Assembly (NCBI RefSeq): GCF_024139115.2
Contig: NC_085140.1
Coordinates: 159,676,452 to 159,740,451, forward strand
Direction: 5' to 3'
DNA from: Armigeres subalbatus
Lineage: Eukaryota; Arthropoda; Insecta; Diptera; Culicidae
Length of the DNA stretch: 64,000 bases
This document shows positions 1 to 11,015 of this stretch, in pieces. A model generated the notes under the pieces. That model saw only the letters and a program-made list of their open reading frames with translations. It made no database searches and was not told the DNA's origin. Within the stretch, counting starts at the first letter, position 1; each line of letters begins with the position of its first letter. Made by a program: the position numbers and the translations under genes.

Positions 1-1647
1 AAAAAACAACATAAAAACCGGTATTGGAACGAAGACAGCTACGATGTTAATTAGAAGTACAGTTTCTTGAGACGCAGAGGAGATAAATTCTAAATATATA
101 ACTGACTTTGAAATTAAATTTGATATCATTGCAAGCAACATGCATGGAGTGGAGACTGATGTTAAGTATCCTAAAAACACGCATTCGTTGTTGGCTTTAT
201 CTTCACAGGATTGAAAAAAAAATATTGTGGCCTGCTTGAATCCAGCAGATGTTATAGCATGAACCGTCATCGAGTATTTTAAAGTTCCGCCAAACAAACA
301 TCGTTCAAATTTCATCACGTAATTGGACTACTGTCATCGAAGTTATTCCGACTAACCGCACACAGCAATAACCGATTCGTGACAAATCGCGGTATCCCTA
401 TTCACAGTGATCAATAAACGGCGATATCCTTCTCTACAGAATCGACTGTCTCGCGATCCGAATCGAGCTCTGGATTCAAATCAACAGCGTTCCATATCAC
501 TCTGTTCATAGCCAGCGGTTTTCCACATTCAAATCGGAATGGGTTTTGCCTTCCACGCAACTGATGGCTAGTGATGACACGACTTCCGCGCGGAAACATC
601 TAACATGCATCTGTTTCAAACACTAGGTTTTTTTTGTAGTTTGTCGGCTTCCCACATCCGCCGTTCGGAGTGCATTTATCGCGAAACTAAAAATCGATGA
701 CTGATGTGTCGGTCGTGCCACGACACGGCCCCCGTCAGATTGCGACGTGCAACGATATCGTCATCGGAGATGCACTGCCTCTCGGATGCAGTTGACCACC
801 GGCGCTCACTGCATTGTTTGAATCAGCAAAGTTCAACAAGCGTGAAATTTAAATTATTTCAAAGTCGCGGCATAGTGAATTGTTGATGATGCTGTTGGTG
901 GTTGGCGTAGAGTGAGTAACGTATTGCAAGGTGGGCACCAATTCGGTATAATTGAGAATATCGGTTTTTAATTTCATATTTCTTTTTTATAAAGTGGTCA
1001 TTGACATTTGATAACATCTACCAGTATCCCATAATGTTCTATTCTAATTAACTCAGCTCTTGGCTATTAGTTCTTTTTTTTAGCAATTATAGGCTCGAGC
1101 ATTAGTGCGGTACTTCTTGGTTAGCTCACTATTTTTCCGAATACCAACGATAAGAGTCACACCGTTCTTAGCGATATTGCTCTACTGCATCCCCGACCAA
1201 CGACTATATTCGGTAGAGTGCACCGAGTGTGCGGTACAGATCGGTTGCAAACTACACCAGACCGATATGCTGGTTTGTGACACCTGAACTGATTTATGAC
1301 AGTGATATACAACGGTACGGATCTAATTGAAACCAAATTCTGTTGGCATGTGCGTTTAGCATTGCTATTGACGAGATTAACGGAACGGCGAATGATTTAG
1401 TTTATGGTACAGATTCAACGGTTAGGACTTTCAATCACTGTTTAAAACTTTAGTTTATTTATGAAAATAATCTTTTGTAACATCATCTATTTTTGGGATC
1501 AATGCATTTCCGTTAAAACTCGATAATTTGACGCGGTTTAGACATAGAGACCCTGGAAAAAATCCTCAAATTATAGCCACTCGGAAGTCCGTAAATTGTT
1601 CTTAATATTAATATATCTCGAACAAACAGTTTTGAACATATATGAAA
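1..1647. other. Intergenic or intronic DNA, nothing recognised
   Basis: AT-rich DNA with no open reading frame over about 60 codons that resembles a protein I know. The stretch from about 650 to 830 is more GC-rich and carries the longest open frame here, but it has no recognisable motif, no coding-like composition and no paired splice signals. I see no repeat structure. It could be intron of the gene whose exon lies near 13.2-13.8 kb. Confidence 0.5.
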
Positions 1648-1648
1648 A

Positions 1649-2598
1649 TGGGGAAGGGTCGTTTGGCCGAATGCCACTAGATCGAACAAACCATTAAGCC
1701 GAAACCCATCTGGAAGAAATTCATTTGACCGAAAGGGTCATCCGGCCGAATAGGTCATTTGGTCGAATAGGTCATTTAGCCGAAAGGGTCATTTGGCTGA
1801 AAAGGTGATTTGGCCGAAAGAGTTATTTGGCCGAACAGGGCATTTGAAAAGTGAGAAATAGGATGTGAAAAGGGAGACGTCTCACTTCTCACTACTTATA
1901 TTCCACTTCTCACTGTTAAAAGTGAGTAAGGCGAAGTGAGACGTCTCACTACTCATTTCTCACTTCTCATTTTTCACAGTGAGGAGTGGGAAATTCGGAG
2001 TGATAAGTGAGACGTTTCCATTCTCACTCCTTATTTCTCACTTTTCACTGTAAAAAGTGAGAAGCGCGAAGTGAGTAGTGAGACGTCTCGCTACCTACTT
2101 CGCACTACTCACTTTTCACAGTGAGAAGTGAGTAGAGAGACGTCTCACTTCTCAATTCTCACTTCTCACTTTTTACAGTGAGCAGTGAGAAATGAGAAGT
2201 GAGTAGTGAGACGTCTTACTTCTCTCTCCTCGTTCCTCACTATAAAAAGAGAGTAGTGCGAAGTGGGTAGTGGGACGTCTTACTACTAACTTCGCGCTTC
2301 TCACTTTTTACAGCGAGAAGCGAGAAATGAGGAATGAGAAGTGAAATGAAAACTTTCTTCTCAAAAGTGAGTAATGCGAAGTGGGTAGTGAGACGTCTCT
2401 CCACTCACTTCACGCTTCTCACTTTTTACAGTGAGAAGTGACAAATGAGGAGTGAGAATGGAGACGTTCCACTTCTCACTCCTAAATTCTCACTTCTCAC
2501 TGTGAAAAATGAGAAGTGAGAAGTGAGTAGTCAGATGTCTGACTTCTCACTTCGCACTACTCACTTTTCACAGTGAGAAGTGGGATATAAGTAGTGAG
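1649..2598. repeat. GGCCGAA foldback element, left arm plus palindromic core (copy 1)
   Basis: From 1649 to about 1855 the sequence is a run of degenerate units of the type TTTGGCCGAAAGGGTCA, opening with GGGGAAGGGTCGTTTGGCCG. From about 1856 to 2598 it becomes a satellite of GTGAGAAGTGAG units that meet head to head at AGTGAGACGTCTCAC, so the core is itself built of inverted repeats. The same opening and core occur in the copy at 8.8-9.8 kb, where an inverted right arm follows. Here the right arm is missing and a Feilai-like SINE begins at about 2608. There is no coding capacity. Confidence 0.8.
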
Positions 2599-2607
2599 AA
2601 GTGATAA

Positions 2608-2735
2608 TTAAATCAATTTCCAATCCGAAAAAATGCCTAGACCGGCACCGGGAATTGAACCCAGCCACCCTCAGCATGGTTTTGCTTTGTAGCCGCGCAT
2701 ATTACCGCACGGCTAAGCAGGGCCCTGAAAAAAAA
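2608..2735 (-). mobile_element. Feilai-like tRNA-derived SINE, 3'-truncated
   Basis: Read on the minus strand this begins with a tRNA-like head: an A-box region containing TTAGCCGTGCGGTAA and a B-box region GGGTTCAATTCCC, followed by CGGTGCCGGTCTAGGCA. It matches base for base over long stretches with the copies at 24.6 kb and 45.8-46.05 kb. It stops shortly after GGATTGGAAAT, so only the tRNA-related part remains. I recognise the family as Feilai-like from the head and body. It abuts the end of the palindromic satellite. Confidence 0.85.
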
Positions 2736-2739
2736 CCAA

Positions 2740-5320
2740 ATGTAAATACCTGGTTGATCAGAAATTGCAAAAAAAAAGTTTAAAGCCTCAGGCTCATCGA
2801 CTTTGTATCGTTCCTATGAATATTTAAGTTCTTGGAAAATCACAGAACCACCTAATGGTAATGGATTGCATGATATAAAGTCAACTATGAATCATAATTT
2901 GCCTCAATGAAGTAAAACATAGATAAAAACGACAAGAAACCTCTCAATACTGAACGGAGCATCTGATAGATATGTATGATTTACATGATTTATATCCTTA
3001 CATTCAATCGTTTCTATACTGCTGACGCTTGAAATGCTCAATGAAGCATTGTTCCATTCAACACTCCTACAAATGTAAAAAAAACCTCTCCTATCAGTAC
3101 TATCATTCTAACCGAAGAACCGAAGAACAAAAGGAACTTTCCCATGCTCAGCTGTAAATATCGATCGATACCACAGAAACACGTCATTCTTCATCTGATC
3201 TTCCACCTTTCCCCGATGGGCAGCCAGGACCCACATCAATGCAAAACAGCAACCGATGTGATGCCAAGGCTTCCACCTAGTCCTGGGAGGTGCAACAACA
3301 AAGTTGAACTCGAGAGAGAGAGGAAGAAAAAAATAACTCGATGCCGTTTGAATCCATACAGAGTCGAGGTTAGTCCGGTCCGGGCTGCATGATGGACATT
3401 ATTTAATGTGGCCATTTCCAACGAATGGGGCACTTGGTTGCGCGATATTGTGGTCATTCCATTTCACCGAACGACATAGTCGTTGGAGAGACAAAGTGTA
3501 CGGATTAGTAGGATTATCCACCCGAGCAGTGAAGGGATACAAAATATTGGTGAATTCATTTGAAATATGTGCGTCATTATGGGGAATTTTCGAAATCTCT
3601 TGTAGCAAATATAGAGAAACTTATATGCAACGTATTTTGATCATATCTATGTTCATCCTTCAGTACAAAATAAAGTATATAATCTTATTATTGCTCTACT
3701 TCCAGACCTTTTTTATGAGATTATTGTTTATTATCATGTTCATCCCCAGATGTTAATTGAGAGGTTTAGATACCAACTATTAGTTAGTTTAAAAAACCTC
3801 TATTCATCAACGAAAAAACTCAAATGAATCTAAAATTCATCAGTTTGAATGATTGTAGGATTTTTATGTGATTCTCTCTGTTAAAAGCAGTAAAATCAAG
3901 TGTTTCCTAGAGAAGAATGGAGAATATCAGAAAAAAAATTATAAATAAGTAAGGTCTTGTTTGGTGTTTAATAACTTTTAGAATGATATGATTTTTATTT
4001 TAACAAACTAGTGAAACGTTTTTTCTTTTAAAATGCAATGGTGATACATTCCAAGCAACCCAGTTTGCTTGGGCTCGGTGATTGAGTATGATTCAACAAA
4101 CACTGATCATCATCGAACATGATAATAATTCCTACCGAAATTTCTGGATTCATGAATAAATCACACTTACTGTTTTCTGAGAAAATCCGCCAGACGATCA
4201 TGAATATGTAAACTGCAATACTGTGAAATAAAAATCTAACATAAAAATTTGAATAATCTGCTTATATTTAATGTGGCACTAACAAACTTATCCAAATTTC
4301 ATCTCAAACAAAACGTTTATCTCACTCGGTCCCTCAGGTTTGCTTGCACCAGATGAACGAACGAGAACAAATTTTACAACGGAAAATGATATCGTCGCCG
4401 GCTGCTGGCTGGGTGGCAAAAGAGCACACCCATCGCATCGTCGGTTGATGGAAGTGATCCTTGCCCTCCCTCGTGCTGCTGTGTCAAAGTGTTGAACCCA
4501 CATCCGTAGTCTGATGCTCCCGATGATATGTCCGGAGCAAATGAGAACCTGCTACGTTACTCAGTTGTTGTGGTGGAGGAACCCACGCTGTGCAGTGCGA
4601 AGCGGTTCCGTTGTTGGTCCTTCGCCGATCGGCAGTGCACATAAGGAAAATTCTTCTGCGGTGGCGTCCTTTGTGAGCTTTCTGCTCTGTTGGGATATGG
4701 TCAGAGTCCGTAGAACAGAGCTGGAAACCGAGCATATATTTGGGTACATTCCAGTGAACCACTTTTAAAATGAAATTCATGTTCAAAAGTAGAGGATCAA
4801 ACCGTTTCGCTTGTTAACCAGTTTCATTAATTTGGTTTTAATAGAAACGTGATTCACATGACCATTGCTAAGGCATATTGGCATAGTACAGGCAAATATG
4901 CAATGAATAAGTCATAAGTTGTGTACTTTTGTAATACAGTAATTCATGCTGCATATTGTCTAAAACGCATCGGCATATGCTTCCAAAACATTAGCTACAG
5001 GCAAATGTGGCAACACGACACAAACAGAAGTAGCTCTTATTTGTTTATAGAAACTCTATACTCATTTTTAATTATTTTTATGAATTCTAGTTATTTGAGT
5101 GAATAAAAAGGAAATGTGAGAGGTAAATGTGAGAGTTAAGTTGATAATGTGTTATGTCAATTATTTCAAACAATTTTTAGATGGAGTATTATGATGATTT
5201 CACGGTAGATGTTGATTCAAGAATTCTGTTTTGGAAGCGTTAAGCATATTAATGTTTAGACATAATGTGAAGATTCGGAATCCGAACATTTTGTTTTTGC
5301 ATAATTAGGTAGAATAAATG
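2740..5320. other. Unassigned DNA
   Basis: No gene is supported. Short open frames on both strands around 3144-3460 and 4288-4790 overlap antiparallel, lack splice-site pairs and resemble nothing I recognise. The 4288-4790 block is more GC-rich than its surroundings and could be conserved non-coding or decayed exon sequence. No tandem repeat or clear inverted repeat was seen. Confidence 0.45.
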
Positions 5321-5410
5321 CGGCTTGATAGTCATATGGCTGCTGCTACTGACTCATACGCAAAAGGATCGTGGGTTCCAGGTCCATTCCTTTCTCCTAT
5401 TTTGTATCTT
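5315..5410 (+). mobile_element. Possible tRNA-derived SINE head
   Basis: The segment has the spacing of a Pol III internal promoter: an A-box-like GGCTTGATAGTCATATGG and, about 40 bases on, a B-box-like GGATCGTGGGTTCCAGGTCC. An acceptor-stem partner is not evident, so a functional tRNA is unlikely. It is more probably the head of a tRNA-derived SINE of a different family from the Feilai-like copies. The 3' limit cannot be set by eye. Confidence 0.4.
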
Positions 5411-5717
5411 TATTTATATTTTTCATGTTCTAGCAGAACTCGCTAGAACTGGAAATGGTTTCCGCGTTTCCTAAATCTAATTAGAAATTCCATCAGTTGC
5501 TTTCTCCTAGCTATCACAAATGTTTAAAAACTACAGTAAATTCAGTATAAGCTGGGGGTAAGTTCAGAGGTATATTCGGCTTGCAGTGGACGATGATTGC
5601 ATCATCATTTCTTCCCCCTTCCCTAAATTGGTTTACATTCTTACGTGGCAGACGCCAGATTAAGAGACTTCTATAAGATAGTTTGAGAGACTTGCCCGAA
5701 ATTGTTCATCGTAATCC

Positions 5718-6180
5718 TACCCGGGTAGAGGTGAATAACAAACAAATAACATAATAATAACAAATTTTGCTGTTATATCAGCTTTAGTTATTCTTATGTT
5801 ATTCATAAATAACATAAAATAGCATCCCAATAGCAAGTTTTGCTATAATAGTAAAATTTGTAATTTATATGTTATTGTAAGAAAGAGTAGAACAACAAAT
5901 GAAGAACACATTTTGCAATCATAGCAAAGTTTGCTATTCATTTATCATTCGCATTTTCAACATATCAATAATAACTGATTTTGATATTTTCTTTTCTTCA
6001 AATATTTTGCTATTGGTTTGTTATTACAATAGCAAAATGAGTTATTTATGAGTTATTTGCTAGAGCAATGTCTGTTATTATTTTTGCTATTTTAGCAACT
6101 ATATCAAATTTTGCTATTCAGTTATTCATATATTAATAGTAAAATTTGATATTATGTTGCTGTTTTCTTCTACCCGGGTA
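5718..6180. mobile_element. TA-flanked MITE with CCCGGGTAGA termini
   Basis: The ends are inverted: CCCGGGTAGAGGTGAA at 5720 on the left, and the reverse complement of CCCGGGTAGAAGAAAA ending at 6178 on the right. Each is flanked by TA (5718-5719 and 6179-6180), the target preference of Tc1/mariner-type transposases. The 459-bp interior has no open frame. It is rich in short repeats of the type TTTTGCTAT / ATAGCAAAAT in both orientations, so the element can fold on itself. It is non-autonomous and no related transposase lies in the window. Confidence 0.75.
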
Positions 6181-6181
6181 G

Positions 6182-6640
6182 CGCTTCAAAACTGAATAAA
6201 TGATGAATTTTCTGTATAGTGTTTCGAGAATCGGTCCATGTGCCAAAGTAGTGGTTTAATTTTTGTTTTTTTTTAACTGCAGAATAAAAAGTTAAAGGGT
6301 TGTATACTATATCGCGGAGCTTTTTTACGCGTTACGAATCTGAAAGACATTTCGTGAAATCTACTCTTCTGCCAAGCTCTCGTATGAAGAGGGGTTTTAG
6401 TTCAAAATTCGAAAATCCGTGTACACAAATTTTATGATTTCTTGCCGAATCATGCAAATTTGTAAAAAAAAAATGTGTGGGATTATTTTTACACAGCAGA
6501 ATCGGGTTCATTTCTTTCTTTCGTGATTAAATGAATGTGAAAATATTATGTGAAAGGGAACGGAAACAGCTCCTCTATATCATCAAAACATTGGATTTTT
6601 TTAATTCTATTTAATTACTCGTTGATAGTGTTTTGCGATC
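6182..6640. other. Unassigned AT-rich DNA
   Basis: No open frame, RNA gene or repeat structure can be supported between the MITE and the minisatellite that follows. Confidence 0.4.
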
Positions 6641-7330
6641 TGGATTAAACTTGCTTCGATTGATGAAGAAGATAATTGTTTCTTTGAATGAACTTATCTG
6701 CCTGTCTATATTTGAACGCGTCTACCGGGAGTAGAGCAAAGGAGATAAGGCCTCATTTTACTCATTTGTCAATATTGGGCGAAAAGGGGAGAATATGCCT
6801 TCTTCAAATAAACAAATCTGCCTGTTATAAATTGAAGAAAGAAGATAATGTCTTATTTAAATGATCGCGCCTTGTCGATATAAAGCGGAGGAAGGAGATA
6901 ATCACTTCTTCAAATGGACGCATTTGCCCAATATTAGACGAAAGGAGGAGATAATACCTTCTACAAATAAACACGTCTGCTAGATATAAGGCAAGGAGGG
7001 GAGATAAAAATTTCTGTAAAAGAACTGATCTACCCGATATGAAAGAATTATTCGAATGAATACAATTTCCCGGTATGATAGAATGTGTAGTCCTTTCTTC
7101 AAATGAACACATCTGCCAGGTATAAAGCAAGAAGAGAAATTGCCTTCTTTGAATAATCACGTCTGTCCGGTATAAGGCGAAATGAAGAGATAATGCCTTC
7201 TTCAAATGAATACGTTTGGTCGATAATGAGTAAAAAGGAAAGAAATTAGTAGATGATGCCTTCTGATGATGATCACATTTTCCCATAATAAAACAAGGTA
7301 TTTCATCACTTTGTTTTATCAGCCTGTGAT
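6640..7330. repeat. Degenerate minisatellite, unit about 55-65 bp
   Basis: Diverged units recur with the order CTTCTTCAAATGAACAC, then TCTGCC, then GATATAAGGC, then GGAGGAGATAAT. At least nine units can be followed. The minus strand stays open for 190 codons across 6825-7397, but only because the unit lacks stops in that phase. The translation is itself periodic (repeats around HLKKALSLHFALY) and resembles no protein. I call it a tandem repeat, not a gene. Confidence 0.75.
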
Positions 7331-7419
7331 ATGGAGTAATTAAAGTTTTCATTGCGTTTACGACAATTTGATACAATCCGTCAAATGTCTTTACCACAAC
7401 AAAATACGTTGCTCCAAAT

Positions 7420-7705
7420 GATGTTCTGCGAAATGTTTGACCGAAACGGATATTTGGCCGAAAGTGACATACGGCCGAACTGATCTTTTACCCGAAAAAG
7501 TCGTTTAGCCGAAAAGGACATTTGGGCGAATATGCCGTTTGGCCGAAATGGTTGTTTGGCAGAAAGAGTCATTTGGCCGAGAGGGTTATATGACCGAAAA
7601 TGTCTATTGTCCAAACAGCTTAATTAGCCGAAAAAGACGTTTAGGCCAATAGGTCATTCAGCCATAAAATGCCGTTTGGCAGAAAAGGTCATTTGACGAA
7701 AAATT
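7420..7705. repeat. GGCCGAA repeat array, single orientation (copy 2)
   Basis: Degenerate units of the type GGCCGAAANGGNCATTTG run in one orientation for about 280 bp. Neither the GTGAGAAGTGAG core nor an inverted right arm follows, so this looks like one arm of the foldback family described at 8.8-9.8 kb. It joins directly to a SINE-like repeat starting near 7715. Confidence 0.7.
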
Positions 7706-7714
7706 ACAGTTCTA

Positions 7715-7935
7715 TCAAAGTTAATTGTCTGTTTTTCGAGAATTGGCCTCCCGACGTGGGAATTAATTTACAACGTTCTGATAAACATCGATGTAAATAT
7801 GTACATTATGTGAAACATTTTGATTTGAAAAATGTATTGGTGGTAACCCTTCCCATCGATGGGACTCGAAACCATGACCCTCAGTATGCTAGACTGGTAT
7901 TTTTAACCAACTAAGCAAGTCCGATTTGGGAATCT
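7715..7935 (-). mobile_element. tRNA-derived SINE-like repeat
   Basis: On the minus strand the head reads GCTTAGTTGGTTAAAA (A-box-like), then about 25 bases later CATGGTTTCGAGTCCC (B-box-like), typical of a tRNA-derived SINE. The body, with AAAGTTAATTG followed by GGGAATTAATT, is related to 10525-10620, where a second diverged copy carries a large palindrome. Family not named. Confidence 0.6.
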
Positions 7936-8054
7936 TGTCGGGCTCATTCAGTACTCGCTAAAAAAATTGCAACATAATGTAATTATTCTTATCGGAGTTT
8001 TCCGGAACATTGGAAAATTTCATTTGGACAAAAAGGACACAGGATAAATATTTT

Positions 8055-8225
8055 ATACTAGCAGACCCGACGAACTTCGTTTCGCTTAGAATTGATCTAT
8101 TCGCTGATTAGTTCTCGAGTTATACAGAAATTAGTATTCCATTTGTATGGCAGCCAGTTTAGTAGTTTCGGAGTCTATAAGGTTCAGACAGACAGACATT
8201 CATTTCTATGTATTTTGACCAAACG
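8055..8225. repeat. Dispersed repeat beginning ACTAGCAGACCCGACGAAC, copy A
   Basis: This copy shares its start (ACTAGCAGACCCGACGAAC), its middle (GATTAGTTCTCGAGTTAT) and its end (CTATAAGGTTCAGACA, then ATTCATTT) with the longer copy at 12687-12950. An internal block of about 90 bp present there is absent here. I have seen this kind of conserved start in insect repeats but cannot assign its class. It has no coding capacity. Confidence 0.7.
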
Positions 8226-8269
8226 GTTTTTCCTCCCAAGTGACATTTCCAGCTATATGAGAGTCCAAT

Positions 8270-8720
8270 ATTTGACGCGTTTGTGTTAGGATGCAGAAAA
8301 GCTACGAGTTTTGAGTTTATGCTTTGTGCGGTCGGTAAGTAAACAAATTAGTGAAAGATTGAACGTGTTCTTATTAAGACTCAGGAAAGTCGCGAGATTC
8401 GGGTTTGTACTTTGTGCGGTCGGTGAGTAAATAAATTAATGCAAGATTGAACACGTTCGTATAAGAATGCCGAAATTCGCGGGATCCGAATTTTTGTTCT
8501 GTGCGGTTGGTTAGTGAATAAATTAGTGCAAGGTTGGACGCGTTCGTATTAAGGAGCAGAAAAGTCGCGAGTTCCGGATCTGTGCTTTATGAGGAAATAA
8601 ATTAGTGCAAGATGGGACGCGTTCGTATTTGGACGTAGAAAAGTCGTGAGAACCGGTTTTGTGCTTTGTGTGATTGGTGAGCAAATAAAGAGTGCGTGGT
8701 CGTGTTTTCAAGAAGTACGT
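8270..8720. repeat. Minisatellite, about 80-90 bp unit, five copies
   Basis: Five diverged head-to-tail units each contain GACGCGTTCGTATTA, then CAGAAAAGTCGCGAG, then TGTGCTTTGTGCGGTCGG, then GAGTAAATAAATTAGTGCAA. Starts are near 8274, 8366, 8448, 8537 and 8616. Stops occur in all frames. It lies between the dispersed repeat and a GGCCGAA foldback element. Confidence 0.8.
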
Positions 8721-8828
8721 AGAACGATCGCGCGATCATCTGAATTTATTTTGTTCTGCTTTACTCGGCCGTAAATAAACTAATTAGTGTGTCTTTGATC
8801 GTGTTTTAGGCTTTACTTCGGAGTAGAA

Positions 8829-9826
8829 TGGGGAAGGGTCGTTTGACCGAAACCCATTTGGCCTAATGCCACTAGGCCGAAAGTTGTTGGCCGAATATAC
8901 CATTTGGCCAAACAGACCACTAGGCCGAAAGTCATTTGGCCGAATGGGTCGTTTGGCCGAAAGGGTCGTTTGGCTGGAAGGATCATTTTCCCGAAAGGGT
9001 CATTTGGCCGAAAGGGTCGTTTGGTCGAAAGGGTAATTTGGCCGAAAGGGCAATTTTTCCGAAAGGGTCATTTGGACGAATAGGACATTTGGCCGAATAA
9101 GACATTTGGCCGAAGAGGTCATTTGAAAAGTGAGATATTAGGAGTAAGAAGAGAGACTTTCTCATTCCTTATTTATCACTTGTTGCTGTAAAAAGTGAGA
9201 AGCGCGAAGTGAGTAGTGAGACGTCTCACTTCTCACTCTTCATTTTTCTCTTCTCACTTTTGACAGCGAGAAGTAAGAAGTGAGACGTCTCTCTTCTCAC
9301 TCCTCAATTCTCACTTCTCACTGGAAAAAGTGAGTAGTGCGAAGTGGCTGGTGAGATGTCTCACTACTCATTTTGTGCTTTTCACTTTTAACAGTGAGAG
9401 GAGAAAAATGAAGAGTGAGAAGTGAGACGTCTCTTTTCTCATTCCTAATTTTTCACTTTTCAAATGAACTATTCGGCGAAATGACCTATTCGGCCAAGTA
9501 ACCCTTTCGGCTAAATTACCCTTTGTGCCAAATGACCTTTTCGGCCAAATGACCTTTTCGGCCAAATTACCCTTTCGGTCAAATGACCCTTTCGGCCAAA
9601 CGACCCTTTCGGCCAAATGACCCTTTCGGCTAAATGATCCTTTCGATCAAATGACCCTTTCGACCAAACAACCCTTTCGACCAAACGACCCTTTCGGCCA
9701 AACGACCCTTTCGGTCAAAAGACCCTTCCAGCCAACCGACCCTCTCGGTCAAACGACTCTCGGCCAAATGATCCTTTCGACCAAATGACTGTCGGCCTAG
9801 TGGCATTCGGCCAAATTGCTATCGGT
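8829..9826. repeat. Complete GGCCGAA foldback element (copy 3)
   Basis: This is the most complete copy. The left arm (8829 to about 9125) is an array of GGCCGAAAGGGTCATTTG units. The core (about 9125-9455) is built of GTGAGAAGTGAGACGTCTCAC palindromic units. The right arm (about 9455-9826) is an array of the reverse complement, CAAATGACCCTTTCGGCC. The outer sequences also pair: GGCCTAATGCCACTAGGCCG on the left, and CGGCCTAGTGGCATTCGGCC near 9794-9813. This is the architecture of foldback (FB-like) elements, long inverted arms made of short tandem repeats. There is no open frame of note and no clear target-site duplication. Placement in a known superfamily is open. Confidence 0.85.
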
Positions 9827-9829
9827 TAG

Positions 9830-10520
9830 TATTGTTTGGCTCCTATACACTTGCTTCATCAGCAACGGCGCTCGATGAAGTAGGGTTGTGTCAGTTGGTC
9901 GTCAGATCCCAACCCGACCACATAAGCGAAGAGCAGGGTTCGGATTTCTCACTCACTCACGCGACAACAGATCACTCCACCATGCATTTTATCCGGATAA
10001 ATTACAGTGCAATAAACTCCAGCACAAGCGATGGTGCGAAAAATTGTTATCCTTCTTCCCATGTTTCGCGAAAATCAAATGCTGCTTACTTTGCCTCTCC
10101 AAGCAGATTGAATCCGACGATGCGCCACGATAAGCAGAAGGTTCAATACAGCAGTTTTTCCCTTTGCTTTCAATCAATTCATGTGGTGGCGTGGTTATAG
10201 TGGGCGCTCTAAACATTTTAAAATTGTTTTTGGGTCGAATCCCGTTGCGGTCCTAAATTTTTGTAAACATGCTTGTAAAATTTATCTGGTGAGGCGACGA
10301 GAAGGAAAATTTGTGGATCAAAATTAAATTATCCGGCGAGCCGGCACTCACGAATTTATCACCCGCCATTCTATCCGGATAAAAATGTTGTGTGAGAATA
10401 CTTACTCACAGGGCAACATGAAAAATCACACTCCGCTTAACGGATTAATCGCAGGTTTTTAATTATATGAGTGAGAATTCCGAAGCCTGGCAAAGAGAGA
10501 TCGCCACTCGAGTTCAGTAC
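9830..10520. other. Unassigned DNA
   Basis: Overlapping short open frames at 9832-10216 on both strands show no recognisable domain and no splice pairing. The hexamer pair in TATCCGGATAAA occurs near 9990 and again near 10375 but does not define an element. No gene is called. Confidence 0.4.
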
Positions 10521-10524
10521 ATTC

Positions 10525-10625
10525 AAAGTTAATTGCCTATGTTCCGGGTATGAGGCCACCCGGAGTGGAAATTAATTACTATGTCTGCAACTCGATTATG
10601 CATTTGCACAACATGTGATAGATTG
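10525..10625. repeat. Diverged copy of the 7.7-kb SINE-like body
   Basis: The stretch AAAGTTAATTGCCTATGTTC, then GGCCACCCGGAGTGG and AAATTAATTACTATG, parallels 7717-7790. The tRNA-like head is not seen here. It ends at the 13-base word ATGTGATAGATTG, which recurs after the palindrome at 10848. Confidence 0.45.
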
Positions 10626-10660
10626 GAAAAATATATTAGCTCTTTTAGTGGAATGTATTC

Positions 10661-10846
10661 AACCGTCTAAAACGAATTAAGCACTCTCCATTTAATTCCA
10701 CCAGTTAATTTTCGTTATCTTTGCAGATACGTATTTCGACCACACAGTTGTGACCACACAGTTGTGGTCGAAATACGTATCTGCAAAGATAACGAAAATT
10801 AACTGGTGGAATTAAATGGAGAGTGCTTAATTCGTCTTAGATGGTT
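10661..10846. repeat. Near-perfect 186-bp palindrome
   Basis: The arms run from AACGAATTAAGCACTCTCC (from 10671) inward to GATACGTATTTCGACCACA, then back out through TGTGGTCGAAATACGTATC to the complement of the start. They pair almost without mismatch for about 80 bp each, around a short loop that repeats GACCACACAGTTGT. The 13-base word ATGTGATAGATTG lies at 10613-10625 and 10848-10860. That is compatible with a target-site duplication of an insertion that includes the palindrome plus about 35 bp of non-palindromic sequence on its left. It is non-coding. A transcript would form a long hairpin. Confidence 0.85.
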
Positions 10847-11015
10847 GATGTGATAGATTGTTTGTACAAAAATACATATGAGAGAGTTAGTTCTGAAAAT
10901 GTATTGCGAGAGTTCGGCTACGTGCCAGGTGCTGGGAATTTGGTTACATCAGTACCCGCTGAGCTTCGGAGGATGACGGCCATTTTCGGCCAAATGGCTC
11001 GTTCGTTAAAATGAT

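Noticed and set aside
31..1640. Possible small genes from frames of about 60 codons
   Set aside because: Lengths are near chance, there is no motif, and no splice pair or composition signal supports them.
1856..2598. Possible CRISPR-like array of regularly spaced repeats
   Set aside because: Units are contiguous, diverged and palindromic without unique spacers, and the context is a eukaryotic genome.
6825..7397. Open frame of 190 codons on the minus strand
   Set aside because: It is periodic at the length of the underlying minisatellite unit and resembles no protein; it is a by-product of the tandem repeat.
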